This document shows positions 10,392 through 20,303 of a stretch of DNA of 64,000 bases, one piece after another (the stretch's first letter is position 1; every line of letters begins with the position of its first letter). The DNA is from an uncultured Halieaceae bacterium (GTDB lineage Bacteria > Pseudomonadota > Gammaproteobacteria > Pseudomonadales > Halieaceae). The stretch is taken from the NCBI GenBank assembly GCA_913031575.1, contig CAJWEV010000006.1, positions 1 through 64,000 of the forward strand, in the 5' to 3' direction. A model generated the notes under the pieces. That model was not told the DNA's origin and ran no database searches. It saw only the letters and a list, made by a program, of their open reading frames with translations. The position numbers and the translations under genes are program-made.

Positions 10392-10579
10392 TGATCGGTC
10401 CTTGCGCTGCGTACACATGTGGGGAAAAAACGGGTCGAGGGAATACGTGAATGGCACTGGCGTAACGAATGTCGTCGGCTACAGTAGTCGTAATCGTGGC
10501 ATGATTCTCAACGGTGCGTGCTGGTGTTATAGCTGCAGTGATAATAGTTGTTTAGTTAAAGAGAGGTGTACCGTCTGAC

Positions 10580-11731
10580 ATGCGTGGTGAAAACCCGAGT
10601 CTCGTGGTTTGGAAAGACGGAGCGCCCGTTCTGTGGCGCGCCGGTGCTACCGCGTTCGAGTCAGTCACTGAAGACACGGTTTTTCCTGAAGGTGTCATTG
10701 TAGGTCTGCCCAGTGACGATGTTCGATCGACGTTGCTCAACGTAAGTCCGGAAGAACGCAAGCATCTCGCCAAGTCACTTCCATTCATGATGGAAGAGCA
10801 GGTTGCCGAGGACGTCGAAGAGCTGCACTTCGTATCCAGTGCCCTCAACGAGAATTGCTATCTCGTGGCATTCACGCGGCGGGACAGTATGGCGGCTTGG
10901 ATTGAGCAACTGGCTTCTAACGACAGTCTAAAAGTGTTTGCTCCAGAGGCGTTGTGCTTGCCGCTTGAGGGCGATGAGTGTTGTGCCGTCGTTGATGGTG
11001 ATGAGGTTGTTTTGCGCTGGGGTGACGCGCATGGCGCTCGCGTCGATTTGTCCTTGTTTTCCATGATTTTGGATTCTTTGTTGGAGGCGCCCTCCAGCCT
11101 CGTTATCTACGGTACAGATCGAGAGCAGGTGGTAGGGCAATTAACCGATGATCAGGCTGCGCTCGTTGATTGGCGGCAAGGCGGCTGGGGCGCTGTCCTG
11201 CTCCTGACAAAGTCAGCGCCTGAGGTGAATCTACGTCATGGGAGTTTTGCACCGCCATTGCCGTTGGCGAAGTGGTGGGGTGTCTGGAAGACCGTTGCTA
11301 TTGCGGCCTCAGTAGCCTTGAGCTTGCAGTTTGTCTCCGATATCACTCAGTTTCAGATGCTAAAAGCTCAAAATCTTGAGTTGCGGTCGGCGATTCAGGA
11401 TTCGTATCGAAAGGCGAATCCTCGAGGCGCGGTTGTCGATGTTGAGAAACAGCTTGATCGTCAGATCGCAGAATTCACAGGTGAAGAAGGCGTTGCAGCC
11501 TTCACACCCGGGTTGGTTGATGTCGTCACAGCAACGATGGCAGAGAACGGTCGTGTTACATCAATCAATTACACAGCAGATCAGTTAAGGCTAAATCTTA
11601 CTGCCCAGGATTTTGCCTCAGTCGAGCAGATCCGTCAGGCGTTGGAGCGAGCCGGGCTCAAAGCTACTCTAGAAACCTCGAGCGCTCGCGGTGACGAGGT
11701 GAGGGCGCGTTTACGGGTCGAGGTATCGTAA
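10580..11731 (+). CDS. gspL: Type II secretion system protein GspL
   Basis: GspL cytoplasmic domain (LPFMMEEQVAEDVEELHFV), single TM, periplasmic domain; between gspK and gspM. Confidence 0.9.
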   Translation: MRGENPSLVVWKDGAPVLWRAGATAFESVTEDTVFPEGVIVGLPSDDVRSTLLNVSPEERKHLAKSLPFMMEEQVAEDVEELHFVSSALNENCYLVAFTRRDSMAAWIEQLASNDSLKVFAPEALCLPLEGDECCAVVDGDEVVLRWGDAHGARVDLSLFSMILDSLLEAPSSLVIYGTDREQVVGQLTDDQAALVDWRQGGWGAVLLLTKSAPEVNLRHGSFAPPLPLAKWWGVWKTVAIAASVALSLQFVSDITQFQMLKAQNLELRSAIQDSYRKANPRGAVVDVEKQLDRQIAEFTGEEGVAAFTPGLVDVVTATMAENGRVTSINYTADQLRLNLTAQDFASVEQIRQALERAGLKATLETSSARGDEVRARLRVEVS

Positions 11732-12198
11732 TGAAAGAGTGGTTTACTAATCAAAGCCCTCGAGATCAGGTCGCCTTGCTGCTACTCACGGGATTTCTTC
11801 TGGTCGTTGGACTTTTTCAGTTTGCGCTGGTGCCGGCGAGTGAAGCGCGAGGCGAAATGGCGCTAAATAATCGGGCGGCAAGCGCTCAGCTGAGTCGAGT
11901 TGAGACAAAAGTCAGCCGCTTACTGAGTCTTCGTGAAACTGGGAGTAATAATCAAAGTCAGAATCTGTCATCCACCTTAAGCGCCGCGGCGCAAAATGCT
12001 GGTCTTACCGTAAAACGACTTCAGCCAAATAGTCGCGGAGAGGTTCAAATACGGTTTGAGGCCGTTGATTTTGATGCACTGCTTCAGTGGTTACAAACCG
12101 TAGAGGGCAACAAGGGCCTCCGAATCGTCGACGCATCAGTGAGCGATGCGGGTCGATCGGGGGGGGTTAACGCGACACTCCGTGTGCGAGGTCAGTAA
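11731..12198 (+). CDS. gspM: Type II secretion system protein GspM
   Basis: N-terminal TM, small periplasmic domain; start overlaps the gspL stop. Confidence 0.87.
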   Translation: MKEWFTNQSPRDQVALLLLTGFLLVVGLFQFALVPASEARGEMALNNRAASAQLSRVETKVSRLLSLRETGSNNQSQNLSSTLSAAAQNAGLTVKRLQPNSRGEVQIRFEAVDFDALLQWLQTVEGNKGLRIVDASVSDAGRSGGVNATLRVRGQ

Positions 12199-12200
12199 GC

Positions 12201-12938
12201 GTGACTTACCGTCGAGTATCCGTGCTGGCAGCGGCGTTGACGATCATGTTACTCATTACCCGTGCGCCGGCCTCTCTGATGGGTTTCGCGATCCCACCGA
12301 CGGTTAATGCCACCGGGTTCAGTGGCACCGTCTGGAAGGGTGCGGTCGCTCACGTTGAAATTCCCCTGCAATCACGGCCGTTTGCTATGGGACGACTCAC
12401 ATGGACGCTCAACCCAGCCGGTTTGCTGTGGGGTGATCTCATTCGCGTGAAGAGCGATTGGGGAAGCCAGCGAATCGATGTTGCGGCGAGACCAGCATTA
12501 AATGGATCGGTGCAGGTCAATGAGGCCATGCTTCGGATCGATCTGGGCTGGCTACGTGAGCTTTTTCCCTTATATGTAGGCGGTCAACTTAAAACCGATA
12601 TTGAGTCCCTCAGCATCGCGGCTGATGGCACCCCGACTTCGGCTAATGGCCGTCTTGTTTGGGAAAACGCTGCCTGGCGCGCGATTGGTGGCGACGTATC
12701 GCTGGGGTCGTACGCCGTCGATGTCACGACGACTGATGCGGGTATCCGGGCAAGCATCATCACATTGAAGGGCGCACTTGAGATCGACGGTTCAGTCACT
12801 ATCGTTGGCGACAACTACCGTGTCGTGGCTAATCTATCGGGGCCGACTGCACGCAATGAGGCTTTTCAACAAGCGATCGCCTTGCTGGCAGTGCCCACCG
12901 GCAGTGGCTACCGAATCGAGTTAAGCGGTACACTCTGA
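12201..12938 (+). CDS. gspN: Type II secretion system protein GspN
   Basis: GspN-like sequence (SGTVWKGAVAHVEIP..., LTWTLNPAGLLWGDL), directly after gspM, GTG start. Confidence 0.85.
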   Translation: MTYRRVSVLAAALTIMLLITRAPASLMGFAIPPTVNATGFSGTVWKGAVAHVEIPLQSRPFAMGRLTWTLNPAGLLWGDLIRVKSDWGSQRIDVAARPALNGSVQVNEAMLRIDLGWLRELFPLYVGGQLKTDIESLSIAADGTPTSANGRLVWENAAWRAIGGDVSLGSYAVDVTTTDAGIRASIITLKGALEIDGSVTIVGDNYRVVANLSGPTARNEAFQQAIALLAVPTGSGYRIELSGTL

Positions 12939-12983
12939 CCAGATAGGCTCTGGGGCCTGCTGATACAACAATAACGAAGTGAG

Positions 12984-14276
12984 ATGCCTATGAAGTTTTG
13001 GCAGATGCTTGTTGTCCTCGTCACACTGGGAGGCGCTATGCCGACAACAGCTCAAGATACGCCTGCAGTTATGGACGGCTTTCCGCCTAGCACCGAGTCG
13101 CAGGTTACAAAGAAGAATCATCGGGATTGGCCCTACAGTCAGTGGGCGTTTCAAAATTTTGGCGCACCAAATAATACGGTCATGGTTCCCAGAGGCGGTG
13201 AGATTCATCATTTTCCTCGCGAAGAGTCCCGGCTTGATAAATTCGTCGTTGAGGGTGCATCGCTAGGCGATGTCTTCGCCGCCAACGCTGCGGATGCCTT
13301 GGTAGTCATTCATGGCGACACCTTAGTGCACGAGTCGTACTGGAACGGGATGGACGCACACCGCCAGCACATTTGGTATTCCATGACCAAGTCGCTAGTT
13401 AGCAGTATTGCAGGCATTCTGGTGGAGAGCGGGCAGCTGGATCTGACCAAAAGTCCGTCCGAGTACGTGCCAGAGCTGAAGGGAAGTGCTTTTGATCGCG
13501 TGACAGTACAAAACGTGATGGATCATGCGAGTGGCCTGGCTTTTGAGGAGAACTATGTCGATCCCAAGAGCGACTTTTTCCTCTATTACGCGCCGGCCTT
13601 GAACCTCGGGTATTTGCCCGGCGCAGCGGACCTTCAACCAGGGCAGACGGAGATTTACGGGGTCTACGATTTTCTGACGCACTTTGTGCAGCCTGATCCC
13701 GAGACCCCACCGGGCATGCGTTTCGATTATAACTCTGCAAATGCCGATGTTCTGGGTTGGATGGTGTCCCGGCTGATGGGTAAGTCCCTAAACGACATCA
13801 TTCGAGATGAGGTCTGGCAGAAGATTGGCGCAGAGCACGATGCATTTATCGCAGTTGACCGCGCTTACATCCCGGTCGCCACGGGTGGATTTAATGCAAC
13901 AGCCCGTGATGCCGCGCGCTACGGCATGATGATCCGCGACAAGGGAGTCTTCAGAGGCGAGCGAGTGCTTCCTGCGGACTGGCTTGAGCACATGGTCGAT
14001 GTAAAGGACAGCGACCGCAATGCGATGAATCTCAACCCCAATTATTCGCAGGCGGACTGGATTGCCTATCAGGACATGTGGTGGATTTTGGATGAGACGA
14101 CCGAAGAGTTCTGCGCCGTAGGTATTCACGGTCAGGTAATCTACATTAACCGAAGCACCGATACCGTGATGGTGTGGTTCTCAAGTCAGCGAGACGCAGC
14201 TTCGACACTCGCCCCCGAATTTCCCGTCAAACTCAACGCGGCGCGTGCCGCAGCAAACTATTTAGCGGAGCAATAA
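12984..14276 (+). CDS. Secreted serine hydrolase of the beta-lactamase / 6-aminohexanoate-dimer-hydrolase-like family
   Basis: Signal peptide, SMTK (SxxK) motif, Y-x-N-like motif (FDYNSAN), C-terminal beta-lactamase fold features. Confidence 0.82.
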   Translation: MPMKFWQMLVVLVTLGGAMPTTAQDTPAVMDGFPPSTESQVTKKNHRDWPYSQWAFQNFGAPNNTVMVPRGGEIHHFPREESRLDKFVVEGASLGDVFAANAADALVVIHGDTLVHESYWNGMDAHRQHIWYSMTKSLVSSIAGILVESGQLDLTKSPSEYVPELKGSAFDRVTVQNVMDHASGLAFEENYVDPKSDFFLYYAPALNLGYLPGAADLQPGQTEIYGVYDFLTHFVQPDPETPPGMRFDYNSANADVLGWMVSRLMGKSLNDIIRDEVWQKIGAEHDAFIAVDRAYIPVATGGFNATARDAARYGMMIRDKGVFRGERVLPADWLEHMVDVKDSDRNAMNLNPNYSQADWIAYQDMWWILDETTEEFCAVGIHGQVIYINRSTDTVMVWFSSQRDAASTLAPEFPVKLNAARAAANYLAEQ

Positions 14277-14279
14277 GCG

Positions 14280-15620
14280 ATGGCAGCAGGCACACCCGTA
14301 TGGTCTAGTAGTTTCGCCTTCATCATGGCCTCAGTCGGTTTCGCCGTTGGCTTGGGCAATATCTGGCGGTTCCCCTATGTCACCGGTGAGAACGGTGGTG
14401 GCGCCTTTGTCATTGTCTATCTGCTCTGCGTTTTCGCTATCGGCGTCCCGTGCGTCATGGCGGAGTTATTAGTTGGCCGACGCGGCCAGTCGAGTCCGTC
14501 AAAGTCGATGGCAACGGTTGCCGAGGAGAGTGGGCACAGCCGCGCCTGGGGCGGTGTTGGTGGTCTTGGGGTTTTCACGGCCTATACGATCTCCATCACC
14601 TACGCAGTTGTTGTGGGCTGGGTGCTTTGGTACCTCATTCAAGCGGCAATAACCGGCTTTGCTGGCGTGGATGCAGCGTCCTCATCACAGGATTTTAATG
14701 CGCTCCTGGCTGACGGATCGACCATGTTGATCATGACCATAGTCGGTAACCTGATCGTCGGCGGAATCATCTACGCCGGCGTTGCCGGGGGTATCGAACG
14801 CGCGGTGACGGTCATGATGCCTTTGTTATTTGCTCTCTTAGTCGGCCTCAGTATATACAACATGTTTGCCGGTGGTTTTGGCCAGACACTGAGTTGGCTG
14901 TTCACACCGGACTTCAGCAAGATCGATGGTCCGGTATTGTTGGCTGCAGTGGGGCAGGCGTTCTTCTCCATTGGTGTCGGCATGGGTGGCATGATGACCT
15001 ACGGATCGTACCTGCCCGCCAACTTTTCCATCACTCGGGGCGCGATGATGATTGTGCTCGCTGACACCATGGTGGCCTTACTTGCCGGTTTTGTCGTCTT
15101 CCCCATGGTCTTTAATTATGGTCTCGATATCGCCGGTGGTGCCGGCCTCATCTTCCAGACGCTCCCTGTCGCGTTTGCGCAGATGCCCGGCGGTCATGTA
15201 TTCGCGGTTCTCTTCTTTGTGATGCTGTCGGTTGCCGGCGTGACGTCCATGGTTGGACTGCTCGAATCCGTGACCAGCTGGATTGATCAGCGCACGACCT
15301 TGGGACGCGAGATTAGCGCTATTGTGGTTGTAGGGTCAGTGACCTTCTGTAGCATTGCGTCTGTGCTTTCCTACAACGTATGGCAGGACGCAACACTGTT
15401 TGGTATGAACTTCAATGCGGCATCTGAAGGGTTATACGACAAGATTACGTTACCGCTGGGAGGCTTGCTGATAGCGCTGTTTGTGGGTTGGTTTATGAAG
15501 CGCGAACTGAGTTTCTCGGAGCTTGCAACCGGTGAGCAGGTCTTCTCAATCTGGCACCTTCTGCTCCGCTTTTTGGTCGTACCCGCCATTGCCATTATTC
15601 TGATTACAGGACTGATTTAA
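14280..15620 (+). CDS. Neurotransmitter:sodium symporter family transporter (SLC6/NSS)
   Basis: N-terminal NSS signature VGFAVGLGNIWRFPYVTGENGGGAFVIVY. Confidence 0.95.
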   Translation: MAAGTPVWSSSFAFIMASVGFAVGLGNIWRFPYVTGENGGGAFVIVYLLCVFAIGVPCVMAELLVGRRGQSSPSKSMATVAEESGHSRAWGGVGGLGVFTAYTISITYAVVVGWVLWYLIQAAITGFAGVDAASSSQDFNALLADGSTMLIMTIVGNLIVGGIIYAGVAGGIERAVTVMMPLLFALLVGLSIYNMFAGGFGQTLSWLFTPDFSKIDGPVLLAAVGQAFFSIGVGMGGMMTYGSYLPANFSITRGAMMIVLADTMVALLAGFVVFPMVFNYGLDIAGGAGLIFQTLPVAFAQMPGGHVFAVLFFVMLSVAGVTSMVGLLESVTSWIDQRTTLGREISAIVVVGSVTFCSIASVLSYNVWQDATLFGMNFNAASEGLYDKITLPLGGLLIALFVGWFMKRELSFSELATGEQVFSIWHLLLRFLVVPAIAIILITGLI

Positions 15621-15623
15621 GAC

Positions 15624-17009
15624 ATGCTCGCAACCGTTACCGATTGGCTTTGGTCATATGTACTAATCGCAGCCTTACTGCTGGTGGGTCTTCGCCTCAC
15701 CTGGGAAGCAGGGTTTGTGCAGTTGCGTTTGTTCAAAGAGATGTTTCGTGGCTTGTCCGGCGGTTTCTCGGGCACCGATAAAGGACTATCTAGCTTTCAG
15801 GCATTAGTGGTCAGCGTAGCTGGACGCGTCGGTGGCGGCAATATTGCCGGGGTTGCAGTGGCGATCACCCTCGGCGGACCAGGTGCTCTGTTCTGGATGT
15901 GGCTGATTGCGCTGATTGGTATGGCTACTAGTTTGTTTGAGTGCGCCCTCGCCCAGCTTTACAAGCAGAGCGATGGATCCGAAACCTACCGGGGTGGCCC
16001 TGCGTACTTTATGCGGTTTGGACTGGGCTGGAGTGTCATGCCGGTCATTTACTCCGCGCTTCTACTCGTGACCATTGGGTTTGGGTTTAATGCGGTTCAA
16101 ACCTACTCGGTTACCAACTCCATCGAGTCAGCCTTTTCCATACCGACTTGGCAGAGTGGTCTTGTTCTGACCGCGGTCATGGCAGCCACTTTGTTCGGCG
16201 GTATTCGTCGACTTGCCGCGGTATCTCAGATCATCGTTCCCCTCATGGTCGTCGGCTACTTAATACTCGCTATTGGCATCCTCATAGCCAATATTACCGA
16301 AGTGCCCGCAGCGCTTGGCGTTATCTTCAAGTCTGCCTTTGGTCTCGAGCAGGTTGTCGGAGGTGGTGTTGCCGCCGCCATTATGCAGGGTGCGCGGCGA
16401 GGTCTTTTTTCCAATGAGGCAGGCCTGGGCACGGTGCCTAATGTCGCCGCTACGGCCGATGTAGCGCATCCGATTCAGCAGGGGCTGGTGCAAAGCCTGA
16501 GCGTCTTTATCGATACCATCATTCTCTGCACCTGTACCGCACTTATTATTTTGCTGTCTTCGGTTTACGAGCCAGACGCAGTTAATCCACAAGGTGTTGT
16601 TCTGACACAACTCGCGGTCGCTGAGCAACTGGGCGGTTGGGGAGAGTCACTCGTTAGTATTTTCCTCGTGCTTTTTGCCACGACGACGATTGCCTACAAC
16701 TGCTACCTCGGGGAAAACAGCATTGCTTATTTTGCCAACCGGCCTACATGGGCGATTCCTGCTTTCCGCATTTCAGTACTGATGATGATTGCCTGGGCCT
16801 CGGTTCAGGACTTGGGCACGGTCTTTAGTTTCTCAGATCTAACGATGGCGCTGTTGGCGATCACCAACCTGTTGGCGCTTTGGTACCTTGCACCGATTGG
16901 TATGAAGTTGCTGAACGATTTCGAGGCGCAGCTTAGAGGGGGTTCTTTGCCTGTGTTTAGGCGTGCGACGTTGCCTGAGGAGATGATTGACGAGGGGAGC
17001 TGGTCCTAA
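15624..17009 (+). CDS. Alanine/glycine:cation symporter (AGCS) family protein
   Basis: AGCS signatures GRVGGGNIAGVAVAITLGGPGALFWMW, GGPAYFM, GARRGLFSNEAGLGTVPNVAATA. Confidence 0.95.
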   Translation: MLATVTDWLWSYVLIAALLLVGLRLTWEAGFVQLRLFKEMFRGLSGGFSGTDKGLSSFQALVVSVAGRVGGGNIAGVAVAITLGGPGALFWMWLIALIGMATSLFECALAQLYKQSDGSETYRGGPAYFMRFGLGWSVMPVIYSALLLVTIGFGFNAVQTYSVTNSIESAFSIPTWQSGLVLTAVMAATLFGGIRRLAAVSQIIVPLMVVGYLILAIGILIANITEVPAALGVIFKSAFGLEQVVGGGVAAAIMQGARRGLFSNEAGLGTVPNVAATADVAHPIQQGLVQSLSVFIDTIILCTCTALIILLSSVYEPDAVNPQGVVLTQLAVAEQLGGWGESLVSIFLVLFATTTIAYNCYLGENSIAYFANRPTWAIPAFRISVLMMIAWASVQDLGTVFSFSDLTMALLAITNLLALWYLAPIGMKLLNDFEAQLRGGSLPVFRRATLPEEMIDEGSWS

Positions 17010-17080
17010 TCGCCCAGAAGGGCGGGATATTCGATACGTCCCGTTCGTGAGACAGCTCCATCACTTTAGAGGCAAAACCT

Positions 17081-17957
17081 GATATTACCAAGGAAAGTCA
17101 GCCAAAACACATCGTCATTACGGGGCCAATGGCCGGTATTGGACGCGCGAGTGCGTTTAGTTTGGCACGTGACGGCGCTGACCTAACCTTTCTTTGCAGG
17201 AATCTTGAAAAGGGCGAAGCCCTAGCTGGTGAGATCGTTGCAGTGGGCGGGACGAAACTGACCGTCATCGAGATAGAGATGAGCAGCCTCGACAGCATTT
17301 GTGGTGCGGCAGAGTCAGTACGGCGGTTGGCCAAGCCTATCGATGTGTTTTTGAATAACGCAGGCGTGATCAACGCTCACCGCCGAGTCACAGTAGATGA
17401 ATATGAAGAGACACTGGCAGTCAATCATTTCGCGCCATTTTTACTAACGGGCTTACTTACTATTACCCGCCGTGCTTGAGGCAGCCCCGGGGGCTCGTAT
17501 TGTCAACGTGGCTTCCGGAGCGCATCACTTTGTCAGGGATATGCAATTTGATGACATTCAGTCCGAGCAGAATTACAAAATCTTTGATGTGTATGGTCGT
17601 TCCAAGCTCGGAAATATTTTGTTCACACGGTCATTAGCAAAGCGTTTGAGACGTACAGGTGTGACGGTTAACTGCTTGCACCCCGGTGCCGCTGCTACGG
17701 ATATTGGTAAGCAGCATGGGAAATGGGTGGCCAGGGTCTTGCACTTAATGCTCACGCTATTGCTCAGGAGCCCATTGAAGGGCTCTGAAACATCGGTATA
17801 ACTGTGCTCAAGCGATGACGTCGCTGGGATATCAGGGGCCTACTTTGATAACTGTAAGATCAAGCGACCCACACCCTGTGCCGAAGACGATGCTGCCTCC
17901 GAGAAGCTCTGGGCGCACAGTGAGCATTGCATGGGCTTTTCTTGCGAGGCCCTATAG
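17081..17957 (+). pseudogene. Degraded short-chain dehydrogenase (retinol-dehydrogenase-like SDR)
   Basis: Conserved SDR segments (KHIVITGPMAGIGRAS, NNAG, ARIVNVASGAHHF, YGRSKLGNILFT) are split by a +4 nt TTAC duplication at 17453-17460. An in-frame TAA at 17799-17801 interrupts a recognisable C-terminus (ETSV*LCSSDDVAGISGAYFDNCKIKRPTPCAEDDAASEKLWAHSEH). No ATG/GTG/TTG precedes the Rossmann motif in frame. Confidence 0.85.
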
Positions 17958-17981
17958 AACTAGCCTTGACGCTGTCTATCG

Positions 17982-19061
17982 TTACTGACTCTCGGTTAAC
18001 TCCACGTGGAAGCTAAGAGTCTTACCAGCACGCACCGTTTCTATTGTGACGGTATCGCCGACACGATGTTTTTCCATGGCGGATAGAAAATCTTCGTTAC
18101 TGCGAACCTTCAGTCCGTCGACGCTGGTGATGATGTCGCCCAACACAATGTCGTTGCGCCCAACACGACTCGCGCCAATCATTCCGGCCCCGTCTGCAGG
18201 GAAGCCGCGGTAGGTTCGTACGATCGGTACCCCTTCAATTTTGTTGCGATTAATCCACCGGTCTGACGCGCGCTCAATACCCAATATTGGGCGGAGTATT
18301 TTTCCGTAGGCGATCAGTTGAGGTACCACCTCTCTTACGGTATTCACAGGGATGGCAAAGCCGATACCTGCGCTGGCACCACTAGGCGAATAAATAGCGG
18401 TGTTAACGCCAATAAGTTGCCCGAGGGAGTTTAGCAAAGGACCTCCGGAGTTTCCGGGGTTAATGGCAGCATCAGTTTGTATGACTCCCCTGATCTGACG
18501 TCCGCTGGGGGACTGAATTTCTCTACCCAAGGCGCTTACAACACCCACCGTCAAGGTGGTGTCGAGGCCAAAGGGATTGCCAATGGCAAGTACCTTCCGA
18601 CCTACCGATAGCTCGGATGAATCTCCGAGTGGTAACTCAACAAGTCCCTCGGGGGGGGCCAGAAGTCTGAGGACAGCGAGATCGCGCTCAGGTGCCAAGC
18701 CCACAACCTGCGCTTCGAATTCGCGTTGGTCGCCCAAGGTCACGGTTAGCCGATTGGCCCTCGCGACGACATGGTAGTTGGTGACAATTAACCCGCTCTC
18801 GTCCCATACGAAACCTGAGCCGGCACCCTGAGGAATTTCCATGACGTTCAAACTGAACATTTGGCGTCTGAGTGCCGTTGACGTCACATACACAACTGAA
18901 GGACTTGCGTTGCTAAACACTTCGGTTGTATTGGCTTCGTCGTCAGTGGCAAAGCTCAAGTAGTCGACGCTGTTGGCTGTTTGAGGTGATAAAGCGAAGA
19001 CCAACTGACTAATTATAAGAGTGAGTCCTGCAAAGGTCCTTGCTATGATCTCCCTGATCAT
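17982..19061 (-). CDS. DegS/HtrA-like periplasmic trypsin-like serine protease with one PDZ domain
   Basis: His (TNYHVV), Asp (RDLAVLRL), Ser (NPGNSGGPL) triad motifs, single C-terminal PDZ, N-terminal hydrophobic segment. Confidence 0.92.
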   Translation of the reverse strand: MIREIIARTFAGLTLIISQLVFALSPQTANSVDYLSFATDDEANTTEVFSNASPSVVYVTSTALRRQMFSLNVMEIPQGAGSGFVWDESGLIVTNYHVVARANRLTVTLGDQREFEAQVVGLAPERDLAVLRLLAPPEGLVELPLGDSSELSVGRKVLAIGNPFGLDTTLTVGVVSALGREIQSPSGRQIRGVIQTDAAINPGNSGGPLLNSLGQLIGVNTAIYSPSGASAGIGFAIPVNTVREVVPQLIAYGKILRPILGIERASDRWINRNKIEGVPIVRTYRGFPADGAGMIGASRVGRNDIVLGDIITSVDGLKVRSNEDFLSAMEKHRVGDTVTIETVRAGKTLSFHVELTESQ

Positions 19062-19936
19062 AGGAGTTGAAGAGCCTCGATGCGCTTCTCCAATGGCGGG
19101 TGCGAAGAAAAGAGTTGACCGAATTTTGCGCCTCCGGATCTTATACCGAAGGCAGTCAATTCTCCCGGTAGATCTGATGGTGTGTTCATTTCGCTTTGAA
19201 TTCGGCGCAATGCAGCGGTCATATGTGCTTTTCCAGCAAGATCAGCGCCTGCGGCATCGGCGCGGTATTCACGATAACGCGAGAACCACATTACGATCGT
19301 ACTCGCGAGAATACTTAGTAAAATCTCGGCAACGATAGTACCTATCCAATAACCGAGCCCAAGTCCACGCTCATTTTTGAATATCACGCGGTCTACTGTG
19401 TGGCCAATTACCCTCGCAAAGAACATGACAAAGGTATTGACGACGCCTTGAATCAAACTCAGCGTAATCATGTCGCCATTGGCAACGTGGCCAATTTCAT
19501 GAGCCATGACCGCTCTAATTTCCTCGGGTTTGAAGCGCCGGAGCATGCCGCTACTGACACCGACAAGCGCATTGTTTCGATTCCAGCCGGTTGCAAAGGC
19601 ATTGGGCGCATCGGATGGAAAAATACCCACCTCAGGCATGCCAATACTTGCGCTTTCTGCCAGCTGCCGAACGGTTTGAATCAGCCATTCTTCGTCGCGG
19701 TTTGCGGGAGTCTCAATGATACGTATGCGTGTGCTTCGCTTTGCCATCCATTTTGAGATAAAGAGCGACAACAGAGCACCGCCCATACCAAACAGGGCGC
19801 AGAACACGAGGAGAGCGTTGAAGTCGAGCCCAATGCCGTTAGCCTCGAGGAAACTGTCAAACCCTAACAGACGCCAAACAGTGCCAACCACAATGACAAC
19901 CGCGAGGTTGGTTAGCATAAAAAGTAGAATACGCAT
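19058..19936 (-). CDS. htpX: Membrane zinc metalloprotease HtpX (M48)
   Basis: HEIGH motif (AVMAHEIGHVANGDMITLSLIQGVVNTFVMFFAR), TM segments; ATGA overlap with the downstream protease gene. Confidence 0.94.
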   Translation of the reverse strand: MRILLFMLTNLAVVIVVGTVWRLLGFDSFLEANGIGLDFNALLVFCALFGMGGALLSLFISKWMAKRSTRIRIIETPANRDEEWLIQTVRQLAESASIGMPEVGIFPSDAPNAFATGWNRNNALVGVSSGMLRRFKPEEIRAVMAHEIGHVANGDMITLSLIQGVVNTFVMFFARVIGHTVDRVIFKNERGLGLGYWIGTIVAEILLSILASTIVMWFSRYREYRADAAGADLAGKAHMTAALRRIQSEMNTPSDLPGELTAFGIRSGGAKFGQLFSSHPPLEKRIEALQLL

Positions 19937-19981
19937 TAAGTATCTCCGAAAAAAATTGCCTACGAGTCATACGTGGAGACG

Positions 19982-20272
19982 TTAGACCGGATTTTCAACC
20001 TCGGGCTCCACACTGTCATTATCCGCCTCGTCAAATCTGGGTAATGGCACCTGGCTCACTTTCAGCTTGGGTAATCTCCCGTCCTCGAGCTGTATCTCAA
20101 GGAGTTCTGCCCGCAACCCGAAATCTTTCGAGCTCAGTTCGAACACCGTATTACTCGCCTCGTCACGATACTTGTACTGGGCAACGCGGGTGCGGTCTGA
20201 CCCGTCGATCCATTCTTTACCTCGACCCCAGTAATGCCCATCTTGATTTTTGATAATGAAGTTTCGCTCCAT
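19982..20272 (-). CDS. Hypothetical protein, 96 aa
   Basis: Coherent protein-like sequence (MERNFIIKNQDGHYWGRGKEWIDGS...), co-directional with close spacing to neighbours. Confidence 0.65.
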   Translation of the reverse strand: MERNFIIKNQDGHYWGRGKEWIDGSDRTRVAQYKYRDEASNTVFELSSKDFGLRAELLEIQLEDGRLPKLKVSQVPLPRFDEADNDSVEPEVENPV

Positions 20273-20303
20273 AATCGATGTTTCCTTATTCGGTACTCGA
20301 CAG

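Noticed and set aside
10288-10578. 96-aa + strand ORF between gspK and gspL
   Set aside because: Overlaps the gspK 3' end out of frame and has an implausible composition; treated as non-coding, with the gap noted separately.
17472-17801. 109-aa ORF as a complete SDR protein
   Set aside because: It is the C-terminal fragment of the frameshifted SDR pseudogene, itself ended by an in-frame stop before the conserved tail.
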